Shown here: one piece after another, positions 17,553 to 25,389 of the stretch
Layout: every line of letters begins with the position of its first letter
Numbering within the stretch: position 1 is the first letter of the stretch
Assembly (NCBI GenBank): GCA_028282065.1
Contig: JANQIR010000260.1
Coordinates: forward strand, 1 to 44,260
Source of the DNA: Aestuariivirgaceae bacterium
GTDB lineage: Bacteria; Pseudomonadota; Alphaproteobacteria; Rhizobiales; Aestuariivirgaceae
Length of the DNA: 44,260 bases
Reading direction: 5' to 3'
Made by a program: the position numbers and the translations under genes
The notes under the pieces: generated by a model
Databases searched by the model: none
Seen by the model: only the letters and a program-made list of their open reading frames with translations
Told to the model about the DNA's origin: nothing

Positions 17553-17696
17553 ATGGGCAACAACTGCTCGCGCGACCTGACGCCCGGCTGTCAGGGCCGC
17601 AAAACCGGCATCAGTCCGGAACTGCGCGAAGTGCTTCATATGCTTGAAGCCATCGAGGACAATCAGTCAGACCTGGCCAAGAATTCCGAAAAATAG
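17553..17696 (+). CDS. Small ORF of 47 residues, unknown function
   Basis: The frame starts at ATG 17553 with GGAG eight bases upstream and ends at TAG 17694. The product is MGNNCSRDLTPGC... with a helix-forming, acidic C-terminal half (ELREVLHMLEAIEDN). It has two cysteines nine residues apart (positions 5 and 13) and no signal peptide or membrane helix. No family is recognised. Support comes from the ribosome-binding site and from a candidate sigma-54 promoter upstream. It stands alone between the acyl-CoA synthetase gene (divergent) and the repeat-bearing region before the RTX gene. Confidence 0.5.
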   Translation: MGNNCSRDLTPGCQGRKTGISPELREVLHMLEAIEDNQSDLAKNSEK

Positions 17697-18058
17697 GCCT
17701 GGTTGCATAAGTTCATGACGTGCTGCCCTTGCCCCGAGGCAAGGCAACCTGGCGTTTATCCCAGCAGTGTTGTGCCGATCCCACATCGTTACCGGCACCT
17801 GGGTGCGGCAGACGTTAAATTACATTCCACGAGAGCGATAATCTGAGCAGCGCGAAACGGCAAACACATCCGGCGTGCGCCGAATGTGTGCCAAAACGAA
17901 ACAGTTGCGCTAGAGCATGTTCCCGAAAAGTGTGTGCGATTTTCGGATAAGAACATGCTCAATATCAAAGAGATAGAGCATTTTTAGTGACTCAGGTTTC
18001 GCAAAAAATGCTCTAATTGCGGCGAATTGTGATCGAGAAATGCTGGCCGGGCAGGGGG
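17697..18058. other. 362-bp intergenic region with two palindromic repeats
   Basis: The region between the 47-aa ORF and the end of the RTX gene is non-coding. Its left part (17697-17910) shows no recognisable feature. Its right part contains the rhizobial-type palindromes listed separately. Confidence 0.5.
17913..18013. repeat. Rhizobial intergenic palindromic element (RIME-like)
   Basis: First palindrome: GAGCATGTTC (17913-17922) against GAACATGCTC (17950-17959), with inner arms CCGAAAA/TTTTCGG. Second: AGAGCAT plus T-run (17974-17984) against A-run plus ATGCTCT (18002-18013). This two-hairpin arrangement resembles short interspersed elements repeated in many rhizobial genomes. It could also terminate the RTX transcript. 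Confidence 0.7.
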
Positions 18059-20020
18059 TCAGACGAGAATCTGTCCGTTGTCCTGAAGGTCCGTCAAAGA
18101 CAGGTTCGTGACGCCTTCCAGCACAACCACGTCGTGCCATGCGCCGGTGCCTTGATACAACACCGATACGGTCGTGTTGCCGTTGTCTTCGGTCAGAGCG
18201 ACGACATCTGCGATGTCCTGCCCCTCGGAGATGTTCGCGGCATTTCGTAGATCCAATACATCTTCACCCGAGAAGTCTGCGATCGAGTCCACATGGAACT
18301 GTGTGCCGGCATGGCTGACGATGTCTTGCTGTGACCATACGAAGGTATCGGAGCCTGCCCCGCCTTCGAAGATGTCGTCGCCGCGCCCGCCCTGGAACAG
18401 GTCGTCGCCCTCGCCTCCGACAAATTCGTTGTCGCGATGGTCGCCGGTGAAACTGTCGGCCTTGCGGGTGCCAATGATCTTTTCGATGCCTTTGATCTGG
18501 TCGCTGCCAAACCCGCTGACGCGGCCGGTTTGCAGATTCGCGTCGATACCGGAATTGGACGCGGAGTAATCCGCCGTATCGAAGCCCGATCCGCCGTCGA
18601 TCCAGTCGTCTCCCTCGCCGGCGCGGATCAGGTCATCGCCGCTGTCGCCTTTTACGCGATCATTGCCTGCGCCGCCTTCCAGGATGTCGTCGTTCTTACC
18701 GCCATACAGTTTGTCGGATCCTTCGCCGCCGATCAGCTCATCGTCGCCGTCACCACCTTTGAGCGTATCGTTGCCCTCATTACCGGAGACAAAGTCGTCG
18801 CCGCTGTCGCCATAGAGAATATCGTTGCCGGCCCCGCCGCCCACGGTATCGTCGTCTTTACCGCCGCGCACGGTGTCATTGTCGTCACCGCCGTAAAGTT
18901 CGTCATTGCCGGTGCCGCCATAAAGAACATCGTCGCCATCATCGCCGTAGGCATGGTCATCGCCGCTGTCGGCCAGAATGGTGTCATCGCCGCGTCCACC
19001 GCGGATCACGTCGTCGTCCTTGCCGCCGGCAATCTCGTCATTGCCGTCACCGCCGGCGATTTCGTCATCACCGGTGCCGCCGGAGATCTCGTCCGCGCCG
19101 TCATCACCGGACAAGTCATCATCGCCGCTGTTGCCCTGTATGATATCGTCACCAGTGCCGCCGTTTACGATGTCGTCGCCCTTGCCGCCATAAACGGTAT
19201 CGTTGCCGGCGCCGGCCTTGATGGTGTCGTCATCGCCGTACGCGCTTGGCTGGTCGTTGTGCGATTGTGGGGCGGCAGCGGGGGGGACGGCCACGCTGAT
19301 CACAACGTCATTGAAGTCTTTATCGCCGCCGTTTCTGAGATCTTCAAAGGCGATCTGGATTTCTTCGCCGGAATCGCCAGGTGTGACGACCGCATGCTGC
19401 ACGCCGTCATTGTTCAAACGATATCCGGTGTCATCATTGCCGATCGAGTGATAGACGTCCGTCCCATATTTACTGCGGACTACAGTCTCTTCACCGGTTT
19501 CGCGATCAATCCGTACAAGTGTTGCAGGGCCATCCGTGACGCGGGCCTGCTCGCCGTTCGAGTTGCGGAACTCAAACACAGAAACATTACTTTGTAGCAG
19601 GTGGCGATTGGCGGAGATGCTCCAGGCATCTGGAATTATGAAGAAGCCGAGTTGAACGCCGCGCACAGTGCCATATTCGAACTCCGACTGGCCGGGTTTC
19701 AAACTCCCGCCACTGCGCTGGGCTGAGGCGTTGGAAAACACGATCTCGACATCGTAGATCAGGCCGTCTTCTGCAATCTTGTAAACGCCGATGGCACTTT
19801 TATAGCCGGCTTCTTCGGATTCGAACGTGATGACCGCCGTGGATGAATCCGATACGACGGCGTTCCCGGTGCTTGCCGGCTCTACGCGTGACCCGCCGAA
19901 GATGATGTCATCTCCGGCCTTGCCGGAGATTTGGTCATCACCGCCACCACCCAGGATCTCGTCAGTATCCCGGGTGCCATTGAGAACGTCGTCACCGTTC
20001 GTGCCAAGTATGGTGCTCAT
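18059..20020 (-). CDS. RTX-type calcium-binding protein with DUF4114 domain
   Basis: 653 residues, very acidic. Order: four nonapeptide calcium repeats (residues about 5-43), a DUF4114-type beta domain (about 80-245, with the diagnostic GGDKDFNDVVISV), about 24 tandem GGxGxDxxx nonapeptides (about 269-484), three more repeats (about 534-560), and a C-terminal block (SIADFSGEDVLDLRNA to the end) typical of type I secretion targets. There is no Sec signal, as expected for ABC-type secretion. No lyase, epimerase or protease catalytic motif is visible. The start is supported by GGAG six bases upstream. It lies 117 bp downstream of the algD-like gene on the same strand and may be the last gene of the alg44-alg8-algD unit. 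A matrix adhesin or polymer-binding role is inference; no type I transporter is in the window. Confidence 0.88.
   Translation of the reverse strand: MSTILGTNGDDVLNGTRDTDEILGGGGDDQISGKAGDDIIFGGSRVEPASTGNAVVSDSSTAVITFESEEAGYKSAIGVYKIAEDGLIYDVEIVFSNASAQRSGGSLKPGQSEFEYGTVRGVQLGFFIIPDAWSISANRHLLQSNVSVFEFRNSNGEQARVTDGPATLVRIDRETGEETVVRSKYGTDVYHSIGNDDTGYRLNNDGVQHAVVTPGDSGEEIQIAFEDLRNGGDKDFNDVVISVAVPPAAAPQSHNDQPSAYGDDDTIKAGAGNDTVYGGKGDDIVNGGTGDDIIQGNSGDDDLSGDDGADEISGGTGDDEIAGGDGNDEIAGGKDDDVIRGGRGDDTILADSGDDHAYGDDGDDVLYGGTGNDELYGGDDNDTVRGGKDDDTVGGGAGNDILYGDSGDDFVSGNEGNDTLKGGDGDDELIGGEGSDKLYGGKNDDILEGGAGNDRVKGDSGDDLIRAGEGDDWIDGGSGFDTADYSASNSGIDANLQTGRVSGFGSDQIKGIEKIIGTRKADSFTGDHRDNEFVGGEGDDLFQGGRGDDIFEGGAGSDTFVWSQQDIVSHAGTQFHVDSIADFSGEDVLDLRNAANISEGQDIADVVALTEDNGNTTVSVLYQGTGAWHDVVVLEGVTNLSLTDLQDNGQILV
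18569..19216 (-). repeat. Coding tandem repeat, 27-bp period (RTX nonapeptides)
   Basis: About 24 degenerate copies of a 27-bp unit encode consecutive GGxGxDxxx nonapeptides of the RTX gene. The period and glycine/aspartate codons are evident, but the units diverge at most third positions, so this is an old array. Confidence 0.85.
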
Positions 20021-20040
20021 GTCAGCTCCGCTGTCAGTCC

Positions 20041-20068
20041 GCGAGTGTCTTTGCGCACTCGGCGGTTA
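20041..20068 (-). promoter_or_regulatory. Leader hairpin before the RTX gene
   Basis: CGAGTG and CACTCG form perfect 6-bp arms around 8 bases, extendable with one bulge to CCGC...GCGG. It sits 25-45 bases before the RTX start, between algD and the RTX gene. It has no T-tract, so attenuation or mRNA processing/stability is more plausible than termination. Confidence 0.35.
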
Positions 20069-20137
20069 GCCCCCGCATTGTTGCAGGCAGACAATGATTT
20101 TCCGTAAGCAAAACCGCTAAATTTTATGTAATTGCGT

Positions 20138-21559
20138 TTACCAGGAAATGCCGTGGTAGGTCGCCTCGTCCAACCGGTTCGGAAACAGCCGCACAAGGTC
20201 GATCACGTGTATGTTTTCGGGCCGCATTCGAACCGCGTCGCGGTAGTCGTCTCGTGCGTGGCTGACCACCAGAACGTCGCAATTGTTCACGACCTGCTCG
20301 ATGGATGGCAGCAAGACTTCCGGCAGCTGGTCCATGAGCTTTGCCAGGTGAGGCCTGGCATGGCGCATATAGTCGAAATGCGACCTGGCGGACTTCTCCA
20401 CCTGCAGGTTTGGATCAAAGGCGCAGAATTCCCGGTCTTCTTCGAGCATCGCCGCCATGAGTTCCAGGGCCGGACTTTCACGCAGATCGTCGGTATCGCA
20501 CTTGAAGGCCACACCGAGAAAGCCAACCCGCTTGCCCGGGAAGTTCCGGATCATCCGCAAACCTTCCTCGATCTGCAGTTTGTTCGAGCGCATCAAGCTG
20601 TCGAACAGCGGCGTGTGGATCTGATAGGCCTGTGCCAGATGCTCAACGGCGCGCACTTCCTTCGGCAGGCACGACCCGCCGAACGCGAAGCCGGGTTTGA
20701 GATAATAGGGCGACAGGTTGAGTTTCGTGTCCTCCACGAAGATGTTCATAACTTCGTGGCTGTCGACCTCCACGGCCTTGCACAACCGGCCCACCTCATT
20801 GGCGAATGTTACCTTCGCGGCATGCCAGACATTGTCGATATATTTCACCATTTCCGCACCGGTGATCGAACACAGCAGGACCTTGTCGTCGATCAGACGG
20901 TAGACGCCGGCAAGATGCGCGGCGGCCCGTTCACTGGAGGCGCCGATCACGGTCTTGGGCGGGTTGTAGAAATCTTTGACGGCGACACCTTCACGCAGGA
21001 ACTCCGGATTGAAACAAACGCCGAAGCCGGTGTCGAGGTCCTTGCCGGAGGCTTGCTCGACTTCCGGTACGACAACACTCATCGTCGTGCCTGGAGGGAC
21101 CGAGCAGCGCATCACGACCAGATGATAGCCCGGCTTGTCCTTGATCGCGCGTCCGATCGCCTGGGCGGCGGCGCGCACATAGGTCATGTCACAGCCGCCA
21201 TCTGCCGCCGTCGGTGTGCCGACCGACAGGAAGGTTATGTCGGTCTCGCGAACCGCGGCCTCGACGTCTGTCGTTGCATGAATCAGCCCACGCGTAACGC
21301 CATCATTGAGAAGCTCTCCAAGACCTTCTTCTACGATGGGAGACTGGCCCTTGCTGATCGAATCGACTTTCGCCTGAACCACATCGGCGCCAACCATGCG
21401 GAATCCCAGATTTGCGAAACACGCTACGGAAACGGCTCCGACATAGCCAAGACCGATGACACTTATGGATGGCTTCGTGGCAAATTCCGAATTGATGATA
21501 TCGGCAGTGCGCACCCAAGTCTGTTTATCAGTTTCAAGCGCACCAGCTGAGTTTGACAT
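20138..21559 (-). CDS. algD: GDP-mannose 6-dehydrogenase (AlgD-like)
   Basis: The UDP-glucose/GDP-mannose dehydrogenase fold is complete: NAD-binding GLGYVGAVS, FLSVGTPT, FNPEFLREG, the central NVWHAAKVTFANE helix, and the active-site FAFGGSCLPKEVRA with catalytic cysteine, then GVAFKCDTDDLRESP. The GGSCLPK form, with Leu after Cys, is that of AlgD rather than of UDP-glucose dehydrogenases (usually CFPKD). It would oxidise GDP-mannose to GDP-mannuronate in the cytoplasm. I place the start at ATG 21559 (473 residues) with GGGGAG upstream; this leaves about 30 residues before the Rossmann fold. It follows alg8 after 219 bp. Confidence 0.88.
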   Translation of the reverse strand: MSNSAGALETDKQTWVRTADIINSEFATKPSISVIGLGYVGAVSVACFANLGFRMVGADVVQAKVDSISKGQSPIVEEGLGELLNDGVTRGLIHATTDVEAAVRETDITFLSVGTPTAADGGCDMTYVRAAAQAIGRAIKDKPGYHLVVMRCSVPPGTTMSVVVPEVEQASGKDLDTGFGVCFNPEFLREGVAVKDFYNPPKTVIGASSERAAAHLAGVYRLIDDKVLLCSITGAEMVKYIDNVWHAAKVTFANEVGRLCKAVEVDSHEVMNIFVEDTKLNLSPYYLKPGFAFGGSCLPKEVRAVEHLAQAYQIHTPLFDSLMRSNKLQIEEGLRMIRNFPGKRVGFLGVAFKCDTDDLRESPALELMAAMLEEDREFCAFDPNLQVEKSARSHFDYMRHARPHLAKLMDQLPEVLLPSIEQVVNNCDVLVVSHARDDYRDAVRMRPENIHVIDLVRLFPNRLDEATYHGISW

Positions 21560-21778
21560 TTGTCTTGTGCTCCCCAAGAACCTGTTTCGCTGCTGTCCTC
21601 CCCTAGACGGCCCGCAGCGTTGCCCTCGCACCAGAACACCACAAACATCGCAATATTTCCTGAACTGGCGTGCTTAATTTTCGCCAAACAGAACGTGCCA
21701 GTATGTCGTTGCATTCAGGGAGATAGCCGATCTGCCCGGTGGTTACCCACGCCTGGTGTGATCCGTTCCGATTGATAG
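21560..21778 (-). other. Intergenic region between alg8 and algD
   Basis: 219 bp. It may hold a separate promoter for algD, but none could be recognised. A CGTGCCA string occurs around 21694-21700 without the matching -12 element, so I do not call a sigma-54 promoter. Confidence 0.4.
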
Positions 21779-23368
21779 TCACGCGCCTTGCGTCACGAAG
21801 TGGAAAAGGCGGATGCCGGGCATGTCCACAAGGCCGGTCATTAAGATGACGATCAGAAACAATGCGGTGACGCCGACAAATGTCTGGTATGCCGACATGC
21901 CTTCGCGCGCCATGCTTATGAGACGGTCGCCGGAGACACCGGCTTTTTGATCGCCGCGGTTGAACCAACGCTGTTTGGACAGGCGGAAGATGCTGTAAAC
22001 CTTGACCGCCGCGTTGACCACCTGATTGATATACATGACCCATGGATAGCTGAGATCCACCGTGCGGGCATAGGTCCACAGAACGGCCGACAGCATCAGA
22101 CGGGAAATCGCGATAAAGATAAGATACTGGATCAGGTATGCAGGCGAATGCAGGAACGCGGCTGCCACCGCGACGGCGGGGCTGACCAGCATGGTCCACA
22201 TGGCAATGCGCTGATCCACGAAGCACCACCAGATAAAGAACGGCACCCTGGCGGGACCAAGCGCTATCACCCGCGCGCCGTTGCGCAGCATGTTGCCTGA
22301 CCAGCGCCGGTAATTCTGGATCATGCGGTTGACGCCATTGCCCTCAACCACTTCCACAGTGTAGCCGCGCGCGTCAGGCACGTAGAGCAGCCGGGCGCCA
22401 TGCTTCAGCATATAATACAGTGTTGATTTGTCGTCTCCTGAGAGGAAACGGAAACCGCCCCACAGCCAGTGGTCGAGATAGTCGGCCTCCAGCAGCCGGA
22501 TGAATTCCCTGGTCTTGACGTGTTTCACCCGGAACACCGACATGCGCCCGGTAAGCGTCAGAACGCGGCCGGCCAGCGCATGCGACTGCATGGCCAGGCG
22601 TCGCTGGGCAAACCGCATTGACAGCATGGACTGCATCCATCGCGGCGCCTCGGCAATCACCTCTTCGTCGGTGGTCACCGCCTGCAGGTCGGGATACATC
22701 TTGAACAGCGGCAGGCAGTTGCGCACCGCACCCGATTCCATGATGAAATCACCGTCCATAAACACCACGATGTCATCGTCGGGTACGTTGGCGCGGCTCA
22801 TCGCCCTGAGAACCAGGCCGATCGCCATGCGCTTTCCGCCGACATTCTGACGAATGATCCGCAGTGTGATGTCGAGGTCGGCCGCCACCAGTTTGAGCTG
22901 GTTCTCGATGATGTCTTCGTCGAACTGGTCGCCGGAGCCGAGCCAGATCGTGGCCGGTATTCCGGCTTCGCGCACCTGGACGACCATACCGCGCACCACA
23001 GCCTCGGTGATTGCGCGGTGCTCTTTGTAGGTCGTCATCATGAAATGCAGGTGTTTCGGGCGCCAGCCGCTGTCGAGAATCCTGCGGCCCTCGGCCTGCA
23101 TTTTCGGATAAACCAGACGGCCGTACACCACAGCCCGGGCGGCATGGGTGAACCACCAGGAAAAACGCCAGATCCCCAGGAAACCGATGACATAGGTGAC
23201 CTGCCGGATTTCGGGGTCGAACAGCTTGTTCGGCACCAGGGAGATGGCGATGGCGCACACACATATATAAAGGGCGATCTGAATGAGAACCGTGAGGTTC
23301 CACTTTTCCCAGCCGGCCGGCCAGTACCCCGGATCGTTCAGTCTGGGTGAGGCGGGTTTCGGAAACAT
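21779..23368 (-). CDS. alg8: Alg8-like mannuronan synthase glycosyltransferase (GT2)
   Basis: 529 residues, slightly longer than Pseudomonas Alg8. Two N-terminal membrane helices are followed by the cytosolic GT2 domain with VVFMDGDFIME (DxD), the Alg8-typical LAMQSHALAGRVLTLTGRMS, LEADYLDHWLWGGFRFLSGDDKST (acceptor aspartates) and QNYRRW (QxxRW), then three or four C-terminal helices. Alg8 polymerises GDP-mannuronate and, with Alg44, forms the inner-membrane synthase. AGGAG precedes the ATG at eight bases. It begins 18 bp after the alg44 stop. Substrate identity rests on the neighbours (GDP-mannose dehydrogenase, guanylyltransferase) and is not proven. Confidence 0.88.
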   Translation of the reverse strand: MFPKPASPRLNDPGYWPAGWEKWNLTVLIQIALYICVCAIAISLVPNKLFDPEIRQVTYVIGFLGIWRFSWWFTHAARAVVYGRLVYPKMQAEGRRILDSGWRPKHLHFMMTTYKEHRAITEAVVRGMVVQVREAGIPATIWLGSGDQFDEDIIENQLKLVAADLDITLRIIRQNVGGKRMAIGLVLRAMSRANVPDDDIVVFMDGDFIMESGAVRNCLPLFKMYPDLQAVTTDEEVIAEAPRWMQSMLSMRFAQRRLAMQSHALAGRVLTLTGRMSVFRVKHVKTREFIRLLEADYLDHWLWGGFRFLSGDDKSTLYYMLKHGARLLYVPDARGYTVEVVEGNGVNRMIQNYRRWSGNMLRNGARVIALGPARVPFFIWWCFVDQRIAMWTMLVSPAVAVAAAFLHSPAYLIQYLIFIAISRLMLSAVLWTYARTVDLSYPWVMYINQVVNAAVKVYSIFRLSKQRWFNRGDQKAGVSGDRLISMAREGMSAYQTFVGVTALFLIVILMTGLVDMPGIRLFHFVTQGA

Positions 23369-23386
23369 GGCCGTGCTCCTGGTGCG

Positions 23387-24997
23387 CTACAGCAGAAGCG
23401 AGGCGATCTTGCGCCACATGGCGGCAAGGATCGGATTTGTCGAGCGGGCCTCGAACAAAACGACGGCAGGCATGCCAGGCGTGACCTGGGTCTGAATGAA
23501 CGCCTCGTCCTCAGCCGAGAACGACAGGGCGATCTCCGCGGAACGATCTTCCGGAGACCGCCAGGAATAGCGCCGGGCGATTTCCTTCTGAAAGCCCTTG
23601 GTGCGGTCTATCGCGGTGACGGTCGCCCTGACCGACGTGCCGAGCGATGGGAAGTAGACGGAAGCCTCATCGTCCAGGCCGATCTTGATGACCTCGTCCT
23701 GTGTCAGGTAGGCCAGCACCTTGCGCTGCTGATATTGTTCGAAGACCGCAACCACGTCGCCCTGCTTGACCGACGCCGATTCCGGCCGCGGCAGGCGCAG
23801 CAGTCTTCCGTCAAACGGCGCATGGATGGCCAGCCGCTCGCGATGTTTGAGAAGTGCTTCGTGTGCCTGGTGGGACAGGGAAATCTGATAGCGCGCAAGC
23901 CGGATATTGGCGTCAACCTCGCCCATGCCGCCGAGCAGTTCGCGGCCATTGAAGAAGTGCCTTCCCAGGCCGGTATTTGCCAGGCGAATCTGTTCTTTCA
24001 ACTCCACGCGCCTGGATGCCAGACGCGAACGTGCCGCCGCCAGGAACTGGTTGGCCTCATCCAGCTGGGCATTGGTTGCATAGCCCTGCCTCAGCAGTTT
24101 CCGGGTACGTTCGTAGCGCGACTTGGCTGCCTTGTGGCGCGCCTGCAGCGCCTCCACGTCCAGCTTGGTCTGTTCGATGTTCTTTAGCCCGACCGAAGCG
24201 TATTCGGTCATTCGCTCCAGTTCCGCATTGCGCTTTTGCAGCAGGCTTGTGAGTTCGGCCTCCCGGCGCTGGATGTCGAGCTTCGCCATGTCGATCTGTT
24301 TTTCCAGATCGAAGTCGGCGAAATAGATCACCGTGTCACCCTTCTTCACCGCTTCGCCGACAGAGGCGCGAACGAAGGCGATCTGCCCATCGCCCTGCGC
24401 GCGCACCTCCACCATTGGTGCGTCAATTACGGCGGTCTGGACCTCCATGCGGAAAACATTGGAGTAAAGCACCAGTGCCATATAGCCGAAGACCAGAAAA
24501 CCGATGACCGCGTATGTGCCGACCCAGGCGATCTGGCGGAGCGGGATCTTCTTTTCCTGGACGACGGCTTCGTTTTTCGGGTCAGGATCAGTGGAGACCG
24601 GTGTGACGGGAACGTCGATACGCTGAATGGATTCAGCAACCTCTGACATCGAGCCCCGCACAAGGTCCTCGATGAAATGGTGCATGAGCGATTGCTCACG
24701 CTCGCCGATTTCGGTGTATTCGACCGCAAATGACTTGATGCCCGGGACGGCGCGCACCACCCGCGCCTTCGCGGCGAACGAGATATCAAAACCCTGAAAC
24801 GGCAGCGTCACCGCGAGATCGATTTCAGAACCGACTTTCGGAAGCTCTTCTGGGTAGTTGTCGACCCGGACACCGCCGAGCGACCAGTCATGTGCGCGAA
24901 CCGATGGACCGTCAACGCCGACACGCAAGAACAGCGGCGCAGTCACCCGATGGTGACGCCGCTGGTCAGGTCGTTCTCGCCGTACGCGTATCGCCAT
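23387..24997 (-). CDS. alg44: Alg44-like PilZ / HlyD protein (c-di-GMP-binding co-polymerase)
   Basis: 536 residues. Residues about 1-130 form a PilZ domain with both c-di-GMP signatures, RxxxR at R13-R17 and DxSxxG at D37-G42. A single membrane helix at about 160-185 is followed by a periplasmic HlyD-like part: a biotinyl-lipoyl half (VRAQGDGQIAFVRASVGEAVKKGD), a long coiled coil (about 235-345), the second half (HAPFDGRLLRL) and a beta-barrel. In P. aeruginosa, Alg44 binds c-di-GMP to activate Alg8. It is the first gene after a consensus sigma-54 promoter (25054-25069), with GGGAG five bases before ATG 24997. This PilZ plus HlyD architecture is characteristic of Alg44. Confidence 0.9.
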   Translation of the reverse strand: MAIRVRRERPDQRRHHRVTAPLFLRVGVDGPSVRAHDWSLGGVRVDNYPEELPKVGSEIDLAVTLPFQGFDISFAAKARVVRAVPGIKSFAVEYTEIGEREQSLMHHFIEDLVRGSMSEVAESIQRIDVPVTPVSTDPDPKNEAVVQEKKIPLRQIAWVGTYAVIGFLVFGYMALVLYSNVFRMEVQTAVIDAPMVEVRAQGDGQIAFVRASVGEAVKKGDTVIYFADFDLEKQIDMAKLDIQRREAELTSLLQKRNAELERMTEYASVGLKNIEQTKLDVEALQARHKAAKSRYERTRKLLRQGYATNAQLDEANQFLAAARSRLASRRVELKEQIRLANTGLGRHFFNGRELLGGMGEVDANIRLARYQISLSHQAHEALLKHRERLAIHAPFDGRLLRLPRPESASVKQGDVVAVFEQYQQRKVLAYLTQDEVIKIGLDDEASVYFPSLGTSVRATVTAIDRTKGFQKEIARRYSWRSPEDRSAEIALSFSAEDEAFIQTQVTPGMPAVVLFEARSTNPILAAMWRKIASLLL

Positions 24998-25053
24998 TGC
25001 TCTCCCAGGCCCTGCATCTGTTTTGTCGCGCAGAGGTTCCCATACGCGGGTGA

Positions 25054-25069
25054 AGCAATGTCCGTGCCA
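25054..25069 (-). promoter_or_regulatory. Sigma-54 promoter of alg44-alg8-algD
   Basis: On the minus strand the sequence is TGGCACGGACATTGCT, matching TGGCACG-N4-TTGCW at every defined position, with GG and GC ten bases apart. The predicted transcription start near 25043 leaves a leader of about 46 bases before alg44. Confidence 0.88.
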
Positions 25070-25132
25070 GACGGACTGTCATTGAAATAATTGGGTTTTT
25101 GCCGATTTCGGTCAATTTCCGGGAACCGGCCT

Positions 25133-25145
25133 TTGCAAGCCGCAA
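25133..25145. promoter_or_regulatory. LuxO-type activator site, imperfect copy
   Basis: TTGCA-AGC-CGCAA matches the Vibrio LuxO site TTGCA-N3-TGCAA with one mismatch. It lies 33 bp (about three helical turns) from the perfect copy. Confidence 0.6.
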
Positions 25146-25165
25146 TCAATTTCGCAGCTTGCTCT

Positions 25166-25178
25166 TTGCAATTTGCAA
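25166..25178. promoter_or_regulatory. LuxO-type activator site, perfect copy
   Basis: TTGCA-ATT-TGCAA is an exact match to the LuxO consensus TTGCA-W3-TGCAA. It is about 97 bp upstream of the alg44 promoter and about 102 bp upstream of the cupin promoter, a standard distance for an enhancer-binding protein. The gene for a LuxO-family activator lies 0.7 kb away. Confidence 0.8.
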
Positions 25179-25279
25179 ATTCCCAATCCCCCGTCCGCCC
25201 GGATGAGAAACGCCGTCCGGCGGTATAATTCACGGCAAATCAAGACGTTAACAGCTGCGAGCGTGCGTTTGGCCCGTAC

Positions 25280-25295
25280 TGGCATGGCGATTGCC
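25280..25295 (+). promoter_or_regulatory. Sigma-54 promoter of the PMI cupin gene
   Basis: TGGCATGGCGATTGCC matches TGGCACG-N4-TTGCW except for one base in the -24 block and the last base; the GG and GC are separated by exactly ten bases. The predicted start near 25306 leaves a leader of about 84 bases before ATG 25390. Confidence 0.78.
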
Positions 25296-25389
25296 TGCAC
25301 CTGCCCTGGAGCCAGTATCACCGGGTAGCCTGGCCGATCTTTCGGGTAAGTGGCCGCCTTTGTGCTTGGATCGTTCAGGGAGTTACAAG

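Noticed and set aside
18569-19216. CRISPR-like array
   Set aside because: The 27-bp periodicity is continuous, without spacers, and encodes RTX nonapeptides.
18437-19597. Plus-strand ORF of 386 aa rich in Val/Ala/Ile
   Set aside because: It is the antisense of the RTX repeats; its periodic composition mirrors the nonapeptides.
18059-20020. Mannuronan C5-epimerase or alginate lyase
   Set aside because: Only RTX repeats and a DUF4114 domain are present; no parallel beta-helix catalytic module or lyase motif is seen.
21690-21702. Sigma-54 promoter before algD
   Set aside because: CGTGCCA is present on the correct strand but the GC of the -12 box is missing at the required spacing.
25224-25229. 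Sigma-70 promoter (TATAAT) before the PMI cupin
   Set aside because: No -35 hexamer at 16-18 bp; the sigma-54 promoter downstream is far better.
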